NCBI GenBank assembly: GCA_011800155.1
Contig: CM022368.1
Location: 1,550,001-1,614,000, forward strand
Length of the DNA stretch: 64,000 nucleotides
Source: Flammulina velutipes
Lineage: Eukaryota; Basidiomycota; Agaricomycetes; Agaricales; Physalacriaceae
Direction of reading: 5' to 3'
Of this stretch, positions 11,362 to 22,291 are shown one piece after another. Both the position numbers and the translations under genes were made by a program. The notes below the pieces were generated by a model. The model saw only the letters and a list, made by a program, of their open reading frames with translations, was not told where the DNA came from and made no database searches. How positions within the stretch are numbered: position 1 is the first letter of the stretch; every line of letters starts with the position of its first letter.

Positions 11362-13501
11362 ATGATAGACGAAGAGGAGCCCCTCCTTGGCTCTAACAAT
11401 GAGAACAATATTCGGAGCGCAGTACACAGATCTGACGAACATGGCGACGACAGTGAGGACAGCCATGATAGCCTCGACGCGAACGCGGCTGATAGCGCTT
11501 ACTAGGTCGACATGGCCTTGGTGAACAGTTCGACAATGTACCCAAGACGAAGAGAAAGCTGGGCCTCTTCAGTGCAAGTCTCCTTGTATTCAATCGCATT
11601 GTTGGTACAGGGTAGGTGACCGTGCCACGATCCAAGTCAACGAGCTTATTGTTGATCAGGATATTCGCCACGCCCAGTCTGATTTTGCGCGCGTCGGGAA
11701 GCGTCGGTGTGGCTCTGTGCATGTGGCTCGCCGGGGCTGCTATCGCCGCCGTTGGAACCGCGGTGTACATCGAACTCGGCACGGTATGGTAGTCAGTTGA
11801 CCTACTAATTCTGCGTTTGACACGCGTACTAGGGTCTCCCACGAAACGGTGGCGAGAAGAATTACTTGGAGTACATTTACCGCAAGCCCGCGTTCCTGGT
11901 CACCTGCGTGTTTGCAGTATACGCCGTGATAACCGGTAGTTCTGCTGCGAACAGCTTGGTCTTCAGTGAATGTAAGCTGCCTCGGCCAGGTGAGGTCATG
12001 CTGGTCTGACTATCATCCTATAGATGCCTTGCATGCTCTGGGAATCTCCGCGAACCCGCTCTTTACACGCCTCGGAGCACTTTTTTGCCTAACGTTCTGC
12101 GCCACAGTGCAAGGGACCAACGTCCGCCTCGGCCTGCTCCTGCAAAATTCTCTCGGGGTCTTCAAACTATTTTTACTATCCTTTGTCGCTCTCGTGGGAA
12201 TGCTGTCTCTCTTCGGAATCCTTCCACACATACTGCCACCTTCAACAGAGTATCCACTACCGATACATCCGTTCGATCATCCATTTGCAGGAAGCACAGG
12301 CGATGTGAGCGCGCTCGTCTCCGGCATGTACAACGTCATATGGTCCTTCGTAGGTTATTCTACGGCGAATTACGCCTTATCAGAGGTGAGAAACCCTGTT
12401 TGGACAATCAAGAGAGCGGCGCCTATCGCTCTCAGTGCGGTCACGGTGGTCTATATTCTGGTCAATATTGCGTATTTTGCCGTAGTCGAGAAGCAGGACA
12501 TCCTGTCTGGACGGCGGATTGTCGCGTAAGTGTCATCCGGGAATTGCAGAGATGCGGCCATTAATTAACAGGTGGACATAGTGCATTGTTCTTTCGCAAT
12601 CTATTTGGTGATAAGACAGAGAGGGTAAGACTTCTAATTGCTCCAACTTGAATGGGAGTGACTTTATCCGTTCTAGATCTTGAGCGTCTTCATTGCTCTT
12701 TCAACGCTGGGGAACCTACTTTCAGGACAATTCAGTCAAGGGAGAAGTGCGTCCAACTGACCGTGTCGTCTTTCTCTTTCGTCATCCCTAATCCCGTCAC
12801 AGTTATTCAGGAACTAGGCCGCGAAGGCGTGGTCCCCTTTTCATCTTTCTTTGCCAGCTCGAAGCCTCTTGGGGGACCTCTGGCCGCTCTTTCATTTCAG
12901 TGGGCTCTAAATGTCTCCTTTATGATGCTTCCACCAGAGGGGGACGCGTATCTATTCATGATCAGCTGTAAGTGTATACCTCGCCATACTTCTACTGACT
13001 GATATGCTGAAACCTCCTAAAGTATCGTCCTACTGCCTTTCGCTCATCAACACACTGGTGGCGTTCGGCGTTCTACTACTTTCTTCGCCGCTCCAACCAT
13101 ATTCATCATACAAATGGGATCCCCCATTCAAAGCGCACAAATTTGTGGTCATGGCCTTCTTATTGTCTAATCTATTTCTAGTGACAATTCCCTTTGTTCC
13201 GCCACGAGAGGGAGGAAGGACGTACGAGAATTTGCCATACTATGTAAGCTTGTTTTCTCTTCGACTTTTCGCACGATGCTTATACTTTGACTTCATCTAG
13301 GCGCATGCCTTAACATCGCTTATGGTTTCATTGATTGGTGTGATATACTGGTATATATGGAGTCGATGGCTTCCTCATAGGAAGGGAAAGGAGTATACAT
13401 TGGAGCGAGAGTGGATTGTTGGGGATGATGGAGTTGGTCGGCAGGTGTTCAGGAAGGTGAGATCTATCAGTACAACAGTGTCTAATGCTAGCTTAGACTG
13501 A
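11362..13501 (+). CDS. amino acid permease, LAT/high-affinity methionine permease type (APC superfamily)
   Basis: This multi-pass transporter probably sits in the plasma membrane and imports neutral amino acids. A short hydrophilic N-terminus (MIDEEEPLLGSNNENN) is joined across a 58-nt intron (GTGAGG..TTACTAG) to KTKRKLGLFSASLLVFNRIV, where TM1 begins. Later exons encode CMWLAGAAIAAVGTAVYIEL, ITGSSAANSLVFSEY, GMYNVIWSFVGYSTANYALS and a long run of hydrophobic segments, about 12 in all. The pattern matches the fungal methionine permease/LAT branch of the APC superfamily. The last exon carries LMVSLIGVIYWYIWSRWL and ends at TGA 13499-13501. That stop is tentative because a GTGAGA sits just before it. 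Substrate is not readable from sequence. Confidence 0.87.
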
Positions 13502-13611
13502 ATATTTGTATGTTTAATTTATGCCTGCCGGCTTAGCCACATGGTGTGATAATGATTGTCTTTTTCTCCGCGATTGCACCATGATGTTCTGGAAAAACTT
13601 GGACTGCGACT

Positions 13612-15318
13612 ATGCAATGGACATTGCGCGAAGGGAGCAGCCCTACTTACGAGCGCAGTCTTGGCCTCAATGAGCTCCAGTTCTACCATCGCGGTCACGT
13701 TCTCCAAGGCTCCACTGATTCGCTTCAGGAGGTTTCCTTCGAAGTTGATCCCAAAACTGTGACAATCTCTGAAAACACAGTCCGAAAAGCCTGGATAGCC
13801 ACTAAATGTCGTTTTCCACTCCTTGGAGCACGGGTAGAGGTCGTAGGACCCGAAGACAAGGACGTCCGCTTCGTCGTTGAATTGGATCGCATACGTGATG
13901 TCAAACCAGGGGAAATCCTCTGGTCCTCTATTTCTTGTGCCGAGGATGCAACAGAGTTTATCGACAAATTAATCAACGAGAAGAGGATACTAGACGACAT
14001 TTACCTCGTCAGAGTATTCGTACTCAAACGACTCGATCGCGCCAATTTCTACCACATTCTCGTGCACGCCGCCCACTGCGTGGTCGACGGTATGTCCTAT
14101 TACAGTATCATGCGGTTCATGTTGGAAACACTCTCCACCGTGGACTTGACATTAGAGGAAAACATACAATCGAGGCTTGCATTGTCCATTCCCACCGAGG
14201 ACCTCTTTCCTGTCAGGAACTCTAGCCTCGCTAGACAACGATGGCATCGAGCCATAGGCCTCGTTATCTATAATGTTCGCTCTCAGAACCAGACAGTCAG
14301 TATACCTTCCTGTATTATACTTATATATTTCTTTACAGTCTAACTTACCCATCAGGGCGGCCATGCACTTCCTGGAACCTACACGACCAACCTGATCCTA
14401 AAGCCTGCCCGCTCCAGCTCAATATTCACCCAACTCACCGCCGCACAATCCACCGCCGTCACCAGTGCCTGCCGAAAGCACGGATTCACTTTCGGTAACG
14501 CGTACCCCATCATTGGGCAAATGGCCATGGCGCGCGTCCTCTCGAGGCGCTACTCCCAAGGTCTGATATCAGAAGAGGATTGGCAATGGCGCCGCTCACA
14601 ACCTATGTGGGCAGCGGGTCCTTTGAATTTGCGCCCGTATCTGAATCAGGATTGGTATCGCCAAGGTGGCGCAGATACTGCTATGCTGGCCATTGGATTC
14701 TTCTTCTACAGGATCCCTTTCATGCCTCTCAGGCTCAACAAGGAGGGTTCTGTCCCAACATTTAATGCGCTCCTCTCCCGACAGCGATTCATACACCGAT
14801 GTCTAATGATGAAGAAGCAGGCGAATGTGTACTTGAAGCATCCACTATTCCTGGAGGTGGTGGCGGCGCGTTTTCCGGCTATGCTTCAGGACATAAAAGG
14901 GCTTTATGCGAAGAGGGACCTTCCCTTCGAAGATCACCCCCTCGATCAGCAGGAAATGGGGAAAACCGGTCTGGTTATTGCTATGGGTGGCTCGAGCATT
15001 GGCAGAGTACGTGTTCATTGTCCTTTCTTTGCTCCCGCTTACTTTATATATCCATGTCAGATCGACGGCATGCTGCCTCGAAATTATCCGCTAAACAAGA
15101 GTACGCCATCCATCAAGATTATATCCACCGCAACTCGTCTACGATGCCGCCCAGGAGAGATCTACCTGGGTGCATCTAGCTACGAGAACATCATGACTTT
15201 GAACGTGTTCTGGGATAGCAACGTGACAGATAAGGAGCTTGTTGAAGAGTGGTTATCTGAAGTAAAGAACGCTACCATATTCTATCTAGGAGGCGAAGAG
15301 CATACTGCCAAGCTGTAA
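13612..15318 (+). CDS. HxxxD-type acyltransferase / condensation-domain-like protein
   Basis: Three exons are readable: about 13612-14298, 14358-15006 and 15061-15318. Exon 1 carries HAAHCVVDG, the HxxxD(G) catalytic motif of the chloramphenicol acetyltransferase/condensation-domain fold, about 160 residues in. Exon 2 begins GGHALPGTYTTNLILKPARS and continues with an aromatic-rich region. Exon 3 has YENIMTLNVFWDSN near its end. The protein is about 530 residues, the usual size for fungal alcohol acetyltransferase and free-standing condensation-like proteins. The DFGWG structural motif of BAHD enzymes is absent. No NRPS adenylation or carrier domain is nearby, so I read it as a stand-alone acyltransferase of unknown substrate. 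The first ATG is uncertain by a few codons. Confidence 0.72.
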
Positions 15319-15345
15319 ATAGTAGTAGATACTATGCATTAAATT

Positions 15346-18300
15346 TTACATTTGAGATACTACGCCCTTGATCCAAGGACCGCCACAGATACAAACAGGT
15401 ACCCATAGCTTCTCCCAGGCCCTCCATCTCAGCGAAGGTGTCGTCTGACCTGAGACAGCCGCAGGCATCGCCACCTCCGACTGGCCATCACAACGTAGAC
15501 ATTGAACGTATGCTCGCCGTCTCAGAAGCATTCCTTTGGACACCACGTCCTTCTCTTTCCCATCCTGATTCTTATCCAATGTCAGAGACTCGAACCCATC
15601 GATGAGCTCCTCTGGCCTAATATATAGTCGAGACTTGGAGATCACACCGGATTCACAAAGCTTCAACACGTTCTTGTCCAGCTGCTCAAGCATCGATGGC
15701 GTTGGTTCGCACGCTGCCAGGCTTTTGAGACCATCCTCCGCTAAGCATATGTCAGAATCAAGATACGAGAGAAGACGAGAGGAGCTCACCACTGATACTT
15801 TGAGATTCCGTAATGAAGCCATCCAAAAGCGGCTCCAACTCGTCGAGATTGACAGTGGCACAGTTCACCATGTCAACAACGACTCCTTTGGCAATCGTTG
15901 AATTCTCCCCTTGGGCTTTGAGCGTGTCCAGGCGATTCCGAAGTTTACGGACGTTGGACAAAGCATCTTTTAGACTCTTGAGTGTGTACGGATGGACAAC
16001 ATGCAGGAGATACGGCGAATCTTGCTCCGGGGGTGCTAAAGGACGGGACGTCAGACGACGCATTCTCTCCACAATCCAGTGTGATCCTTACGAGCTTCTG
16101 GGTCCTCACCAAAGAGGTCACTTTCTACCTTCGACGACGCGTTATTGTTGCGGAGCATGACCTCCTTCATGACCTTCTCTACGAAGGCGATGATCCAGCT
16201 GCAGATCCCAGCGAATTGCCAAACAGCATCTCCCATTGTCAATGAAGATGGTACTGTCTCGAAGTAGCAAACTCACTTAGATCAGGTCCATCGTTGTCTT
16301 TACAGTCTTCGAACGCAGCATTGCAAGCGACGAGAGAGCACATGTCGTGAGCCGATTGCCAGCGTGCAGTAAGGATATCCTTGAGAGCTGGGTCCTTGTC
16401 AGACTTCGCCCTGTTTCTGTGTCGGTGGTGAGTCACTATTGGCATAGCTGTTTGGCAAACAAACCTATAAACCTCAAGAACAACCCCCAGAGCATGGGAG
16501 GTTAACAGACCAGGTCTTCCAGCGGGTTGATCCTCTATGACTTTAAACGTATGGTACATGATGTCGGCGACATCATCCAGACTCATAGACGGCAAGGACA
16601 GGACATGGACAAAGTCGGATGTGGATCGCCTAGACAAAAGAGCCGACGCTATGCTGGTCGAGAGATTCCGCGTAACAGTATCCGATACGGGTTTCGGTAG
16701 CGCGTGCACAGAGACTTGGGAGACGTATAGGTTCGAAGAGAGTGAACAAAGGAGGACCTCGTTCGGGGAGACAGTAGCGTAAATTGGGACTAGGAGGGGA
16801 TTAGCCAATGCATCAACGATGATTCGATGGCGGCTAACATTCTCTCCCTGCCTTGGTCGACGAAGTGAAGATGGACGAGGTCTCAAAATTCTCGTCATCC
16901 GAAAGTTCTGGCCTGTTGAAAGATGATGAGAGAGACGTATTAGTAAAATTTGAAGGGACTTGCAAACGCAATAGCTTTGTCGAGCCAATCTGCACCTCTT
17001 TCTCTTTTTGACTGCGAAGGGAGAAACTTCCTGAAGTAGACAATAATCCAACATAGACGCAACCGTGTCTGTCGCGAGTAAAAGGTCTTGAGGGCGTCAT
17101 GAAGCCTACCACTTCATTCTGGAATGTCCGGGACGTCACTCCATCGTTTTTCTATGAGTTGAGGTAAGCTCAAGTTGTAAGTCTTCAAATGATGTCAAAT
17201 GATGTTACTGACCCAGCCTGATGCGCCGTCGCCGGTAGCTTGGGAGAACGAATAAGAAAATAGACTGGATTTTGGCGTGGATGAATCTAGTGGCAGGTGA
17301 GCTTTGCAATATAATGGAAGGATAGAAGCACTACAATCGCCAAATTGCAATGAACTGACGAGCAGGTGCGTCGTAGGTTTTGTGCTTTTGTCAATTGCAG
17401 GTCTGCAGATAAATTGCATGTCAGCAATTCTTGCATCAGAAGTCCCGAGAGGTTCCAGAGGTTTGCTGGAGAGATCTAAATTCGGGGTCAATGGCAACAT
17501 CGCATGGAAATGAGATTTCATTTACGCATTGATACCCCATTGAAGGTTAGCGATACTTGGGTGAGTTCGATAACAGTGTCTTCCCCGCAAGGCTCATCCA
17601 TCGGCGGCGCGTATTCTTGACTTTGCTGATCAAACTCTAGAGGAACGGTAATATCCATAGCGTTGAAATTATCAGCACTTGTATTTGAAGCGGGATAGGG
17701 TAGGACATGAGAACGTGTAGCGACAAGTATTGAGGATTCTGGTGGACCTTTAGATCAAGTTTGCAGAGGAGAGGCTGGTGGCTACCATTGTATCCCAGTC
17801 CTATGGCTGCGCTAGAGCACAGTTTGAGCGCACTAATGTTGTCGGGCTCTGGGACTGATCGGCTTTGTTGTTCTGTGGTAGCGTCGGCCTGTGTCAACGA
17901 GATGGAAATCATCTTGAGAGTTGGAATGAAGTGGCGCAGATAGCACAGCGTCGCGCGATGGTCTTGGGTAACCAGAAAGAGAGTGGGCGACGACACGGGT
18001 GTTATGGGTCCACGCGGAGGCAGATGGACAAACGTTCCATTCTCATTTGTGGACCACTGGAAGGGATGAGCTACTGGTAGAGCACAATGAGGCAACTCAC
18101 ATCGCGCGCTGACCCAAGCCAACTGGCAGCAACGATTCCTGCGCCAGGCGCGAGTCCCCAGAATTCGTGAATAGACCATCTGTCGATTTCGGCGCCACGA
18201 CGCCAAAGACAGGCTGAACCGTCGGATCCTCGTCCAGGAAAGTATGCAAAGAGCCAGATATCGTCCGAGGATGCAGAGATGACTGTGGGCGGGTCGTATG

Positions 18301-18592
18301 CGTCTGGAGATGCTAGTATCGGCGTCGGCGTCGGTATGCTAAAGTGCTTGGACGACGAAAAGTGTCTGGCCAGGACGCGAGGTTGCGATGCATGTGGCGA
18401 GAAGATAATGGACGAGTTGGACCATTCGACGCGTCTGCAGCGAGTTAGCATTTACTAGGCTTTTTCCCTAGCTGCTTACCGTGGAGATAACTGCTCAACA
18501 AGAGGATAGTAATCCCACCAGCCGGCCGTCCAGTGGAATTCCTCTTTTGTTTTGACTTTTGGCGGCGATTTGTCGTGAACAGTGTTCGACAT
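15346..18592 (-). CDS. MED16: Mediator complex tail subunit Med16 (Sin4)
   Basis: Med16 is a scaffold in the Mediator tail, linking DNA-bound activators to RNA polymerase II. The start at 18592 reads MSNTVHDKSPPKVKTKEEF, followed by WTAGWWDYYPLVEQLSPR. The N-terminal half is WD40/beta-propeller-like (SSDDIWLFAYFPGRG, GAGIVAASWLGSARD). The C-terminal half is helical, with MGDAVWQFAGICSWIIAFVE and HVVHPYTLKSLKDALSNVR. It ends in a Cys/Trp block, YVQCLRCDGQSE ... WEKLWVPVCICGGPW, which looks like the C-terminal zinc-binding region of Med16. Identification rests on overall layout and these motifs and was not tested by a profile search. The gene has many short introns and is head to head with the first SGNH esterase. 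Confidence 0.8.
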
Positions 18593-18627
18593 CAAGTCAA
18601 CCTGCAAGTGCCGCCGGCATACGAAAC
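18593..18627. promoter_or_regulatory. 35-bp divergent spacer, MED16 / SGNH esterase A
   Basis: The two inferred start codons are separated by only 35 bp. The esterase start is fixed by alignment with its paralogue at 38810, which begins in the same way. An upstream in-frame ATG at 18559 would make the coding regions overlap. Confidence 0.45.
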
Positions 18628-19687
18628 ATGTCCACCATCGTCCAAGCAACGCCTTCATGGCCTGGCTATTCCAAGATAAAGCATATCGTCGTATTGTCAG
18701 TTAGTCTGTTTCTATTGGATTACTCGCTAACAACTCATAGTGGCGCATCTTACTGTGCAACGCTCTCTGATCCTGAATCCAGTGCGATCCCAACTGCAAC
18801 GGACCCTCTGGGCGTGAAATACCCAGGCGATCCTGAAGGTCTTTACAACGAACCCACCAAACCTAACTGGGTCGGCCATCTAATCACAAAATTTCGTCCT
18901 GTTCCAGCATACAATCCTGACGCCACAGAACAAGATTCTGAATATCTCAAATTTCCTCTACTTGTCCACAACTACGCCATTGGGGGCAGCACTGTTGAAG
19001 ATCTGTCCTATCAGCTTTCCGTTTTTCTCAAGTCCGCGGGATCACGTCCATCCTGGGCTCCCTGGATATCGGAGGACACGCTCTTTAGTACGCCACATTG
19101 ACTTGTGATAGACAATGTCTTATTGATTCCCTAGTGACTTGGATTGGCATAAACGACTGCGCGTCAGTTCTCCCCAACACTCTTTCTATAGAAATACATA
19201 CTCACATTGCTATGCATAATAGGTACTCTACAAACCACGATGAAAGCATGAAGGTGCTATTTGCCTTCCAAGCCAAGCTTTACGACGCTGGCGCGCGCAA
19301 CTTCTTATTCATTGGCGTCCCTCCGGTCCACCGAACTCCCGGCTGTAAGTTTCAAACCCACATCGGATCATCTCTTGACATATTTCAGTTGGTTTACACT
19401 CACAAGGCAAAAAGGAACCATGGAAAGTATACCAGGACTGGAATACCTCGCTCTTGAACAGCGCATCGGCGTTTGCTACGAAGCACGCTGACTCCACAGT
19501 GGCGATATTCTCCTCCTACGATGTATTCAACAATATCCTCGATAACCCCCAGGCGTATGGATTCCACGAGAGCGATGTGGGAATGAAGGGAGCCATCTGG
19601 TATGACCACCTTCACCCGACCAGTGCCATGCACAGTCATATTGCTTGCCACCTGGCTGATTTCCTGGAAACTATTCGGTCACCTTGA
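18628..19687 (+). CDS. SGNH/GDSL hydrolase, CE16 acetylesterase-like, copy A
   Basis: This is a predicted ester hydrolase of the SGNH fold, similar to fungal CE16 acetylesterases. Exon 1 (18628-18695) and exon 2 (from 18741) join across a 45-nt intron to give KIKHIVVFGASYCATLSD. The nucleophile Ser of block I is kept, but the preceding Asp of the family GDS motif is Ala. Later blocks are intact: WIGINDC (Asn block) and WYDHLHPTS (catalytic Asp and His). No signal peptide is seen, unlike secreted CE16 enzymes, so the protein is probably intracellular. The paralogue at 38810-39855 shares start, intron phase and blocks, but has FGDSYSS. An ancient duplication is likely. Confidence 0.85.
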
Positions 19688-19824
19688 GTAGGATCGTTCG
19701 ACCATTTGTTTCTTAGAGCGCCACACAATCTCGAAGAAATACAGATCATTACTGTGAATACATCATTATACATGTAGTGTTATGATACAATGATACATGC
19801 CATCCTGTTGAACTCGAAACGGTG

Positions 19825-20907
19825 TCAACTCCTCCCATACTTGTTAGGCATAGTAAGCCCTTGCATCCCCACGTCGTTTTCGAATGCCCGCTCGAGATCG
19901 TCAGTTCCACGCTCGGTGGGATCTTTGGGCAACAAACGATAGGCGTAAGACAAACCCATAGCCGTTGTCCTACTCATTATCCAATGCATGAACGACACGC
20001 CCGGGCAAAGCCCCATGAGGTCCTTTATATCCCAAAAGTCGCGATGGTGCACTATTCGACCTTGTTCGTTGAAGGATAGGCGGGTCATGATGTGCAGCTG
20101 GAAGTGAAGGGGTGAGGGTATTGTTAACGACGTGCCGGGTATAGGGAGTGATGGTGAGCCGGGGTGGTACGATGGTGAAGACATTGCGGACTGGCGTGCG
20201 CGCGCGTGTATTAGAGAATCGGACGCTGCAAAGTTGGATGACGCATGGGGGTCGGAGTCGACGTGGATCTCGGGCAGGACGAGAATATTGAGAACGTGCT
20301 CGACGACTGCTTTCCGATGTCCGTCTAACGTTATTGAGTATTGAATGGATCATGCGAACCAGTGAGCACGTACCAAAGCTCTCATGCTCGCTAATGTGGC
20401 CCACGTCGTTCCACACGCGAAGGGCTTGGAACAATGGGCTGCTTAGTGCAGTCTCTGGAGACGCCAGACGGAAAAGAGTGAACAACGCAGCGAGCGGACG
20501 CGGGATGTCGAGAGCATGAAATTTTCGGCCAAGTTTGAAGATGTCGTAAATGACGGTGCGGGAAGTCGCAGTAAGGAAGGGGTTTTCATATCTACATAGA
20601 GATGAACACCGGTAATGCAGTAAACTGGCTTCTATGACTTACACTACAAGGTTATTGAGTTGGGTTCGTTCGTAATGCTATCAAGGGACTCACTAGCGCT
20701 GGACTCGTAGAAGCGGTTGATGACCTCGGTCGACAGCGTCGCCTCGCCGTAGATGGTGTGGCAGACGTCGAGGGCGGTGGCATGCATAGAGACGATAGAC
20801 AGACTTGAATCGTTGCGCGACAGGGCTTTCGACGAGGACATGTTCGTCGTCGTCGTCGCTGACGACGTGGAAGGGAATTTGAGAGTGTTGGTCGCTGTCG
20901 GGACCAT
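19825..20907 (-). CDS. conserved NTF2-like fold protein
   Basis: Three exons can be joined. Exon 1 (MVPTATNTLKFPSTSSAT...) is Ser/Thr-rich at its start, then reads ATALDVCHTIYGEATLSTEV, the opening helix common in NTF2/SnoaL-like proteins. An intron starting GTAGTG joins it to YENPFLTATSRTVIYDIFKL. The last exon carries LHIMTRLSFNEQGRIVHHRD, then FWDIKDLMGLCPG, the closing beta strands of the fold. It ends MPNKYGRS at a stop at 19825-19827. Length is about 300 residues. The middle region (SSPSYHPGSPSLPIPGTSL) is low complexity and probably a loop. I recognise the fold type but not a function. It may bind a small ligand or a protein partner. Confidence 0.65.
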
Positions 20908-21260
20908 CGTAGAGTGTCAAAGTCTACGTCACGGCGGTCAAACATTTATTAGAACACCTTGTAGCACGTGTTTGTCTTCATGCAAACAACTCTTCAGCTC
21001 AAAGTGTATTGTTACTGTATTTACAAGTTCCTCACAGGTCCGACGCGGCATAGGCTGCTAGCCTGCCTAGTACCAACTCCCTGCTGCTATTCAGTCCAAA
21101 ACACTCCGTATAGACGGAGTTGATGCTGCTGCAATTCAGTTCACTCTCTTCATCATCGTGAATTCATGGCGTCCCGCCTTGCTCACTATCAGAGGCCGGG
21201 CATCCCCAATATATTGCGAGCCCGATGAAACAGAGTACAGAGGCCTAGAGCAAGTTGTGT
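20908..21260. other. intergenic, upstream of the NTF2-like gene
   Basis: Both flanking genes are on the minus strand. This is the likely NTF2-like promoter plus the 3' UTR of the small gene beyond. No coding region or notable repeat was seen. Confidence 0.4.
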
Positions 21261-21870
21261 CTAGGATCCTTTGGAAGAATCCAACGCTGCGAGCTGGTCC
21301 ACCAAATCCTCCATAACTGACTTGGTTGGCTGGTGGGTGCTTCCAGACGACGCCACCGGTGGGTCAGGAGAGAAGGTTCCAGTCCTCGTCGGAACTAGAA
21401 CAGACCCAGTAGGTTCAAATCCTGGCGCGATGCGTCGAAGAGCATCTCGTTTTCGGCGCTCCTTCTCATCATCCCGAGCCCGGAGTAGACCATCGTATCG
21501 AGATGCATGCGATATCATCGTCGTCCGCCGGGATGATTCGACTGTTAGGATATGCGGTTCCAGAGTGAAAGGGTATACGAACTGAGTTATAGATGACGTG
21601 GGTATGAGAATAGCTCTGACAGAGGTAGATCTTCACGTACATATGCTGTGACGGAGTCAGGAAGGGGGTGAATATCTTGAGGTAGTTCGACCTAATGCAC
21701 GATCAGTGACTTACTTTGGCGAAATTGGTAGCAGACATACAGGACGTGGTACTCGAAGACTTGGGGATTTAATTAGAGGAACATTGGCAGCAGCCGCATA
21801 TTGAGCTAAAGAGAAGACATCAGCATAGAGTACAGCATCAAACGTCAGAGTAAAGACATTGTTCAGGCAT
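21261..21870 (-). CDS. small hypothetical protein, spliced
   Basis: Reading with canonical introns gives a protein of about 150 residues. The first exon holds only MPEQ and part of a codon. The next ones read YAAAANVPLIKSPSLRVPRP and VELPQDIHPLPDSVTAY. The last begins FVYPFTLEPHILTVESSRR, followed by a charged helix (LLRARDDEKERRKRDALRRI) and a Pro/Thr-rich part. It ends MEDLVDQLAALDSSKGS. Four consistent exon joins and a short acidic amphipathic C-terminal helix argue for a real gene. I do not recognise a family. The arginine-rich helix could be a coiled coil or a nucleic-acid contact. No membrane segment or signal peptide is present. Confidence 0.55.
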
Positions 21871-22291
21871 GTTGAAGGTGAGTGGTCGGAGGAGAGTGCA
21901 TCACCGATCAAGTCATTCCTAGTTCGTCATTGACACCGCGTGATTGTGCCTTTTCCACGCCACATTAACAGCAACTTCTCACACTGCATTCTGGGGAAAT
22001 CAGCCGTACGTAGATGACTCTATTCTCTAGGTACCTAACCGCAGGCAATCTATATTTACTCTTACATACCCGCTGTCGCGAGAACGCCACCTCAGATTCC
22101 AGATCAACTTGGTCTATCGCGGGAGAAGTAACATACCAGTGTGGCACATCCTCCAAATCGCTACAAGCAAGATCGAGAGAACGATACGCCAATATGTTGC
22201 CCAAGGAAAGATAAAATTATGTCTGATATACAGATGAAGACAAAAGAGATATGTAGTGTACTAGTAGTTTACATGCAAACCGCCGAGCAGA
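21871..22291. other. intergenic, small-gene promoter and SPT6 3' end
   Basis: About 420 bp between two minus-strand genes. A short antisense-looking frame at 21965-22204 has no recognisable features. Nothing else was seen. Confidence 0.4.
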
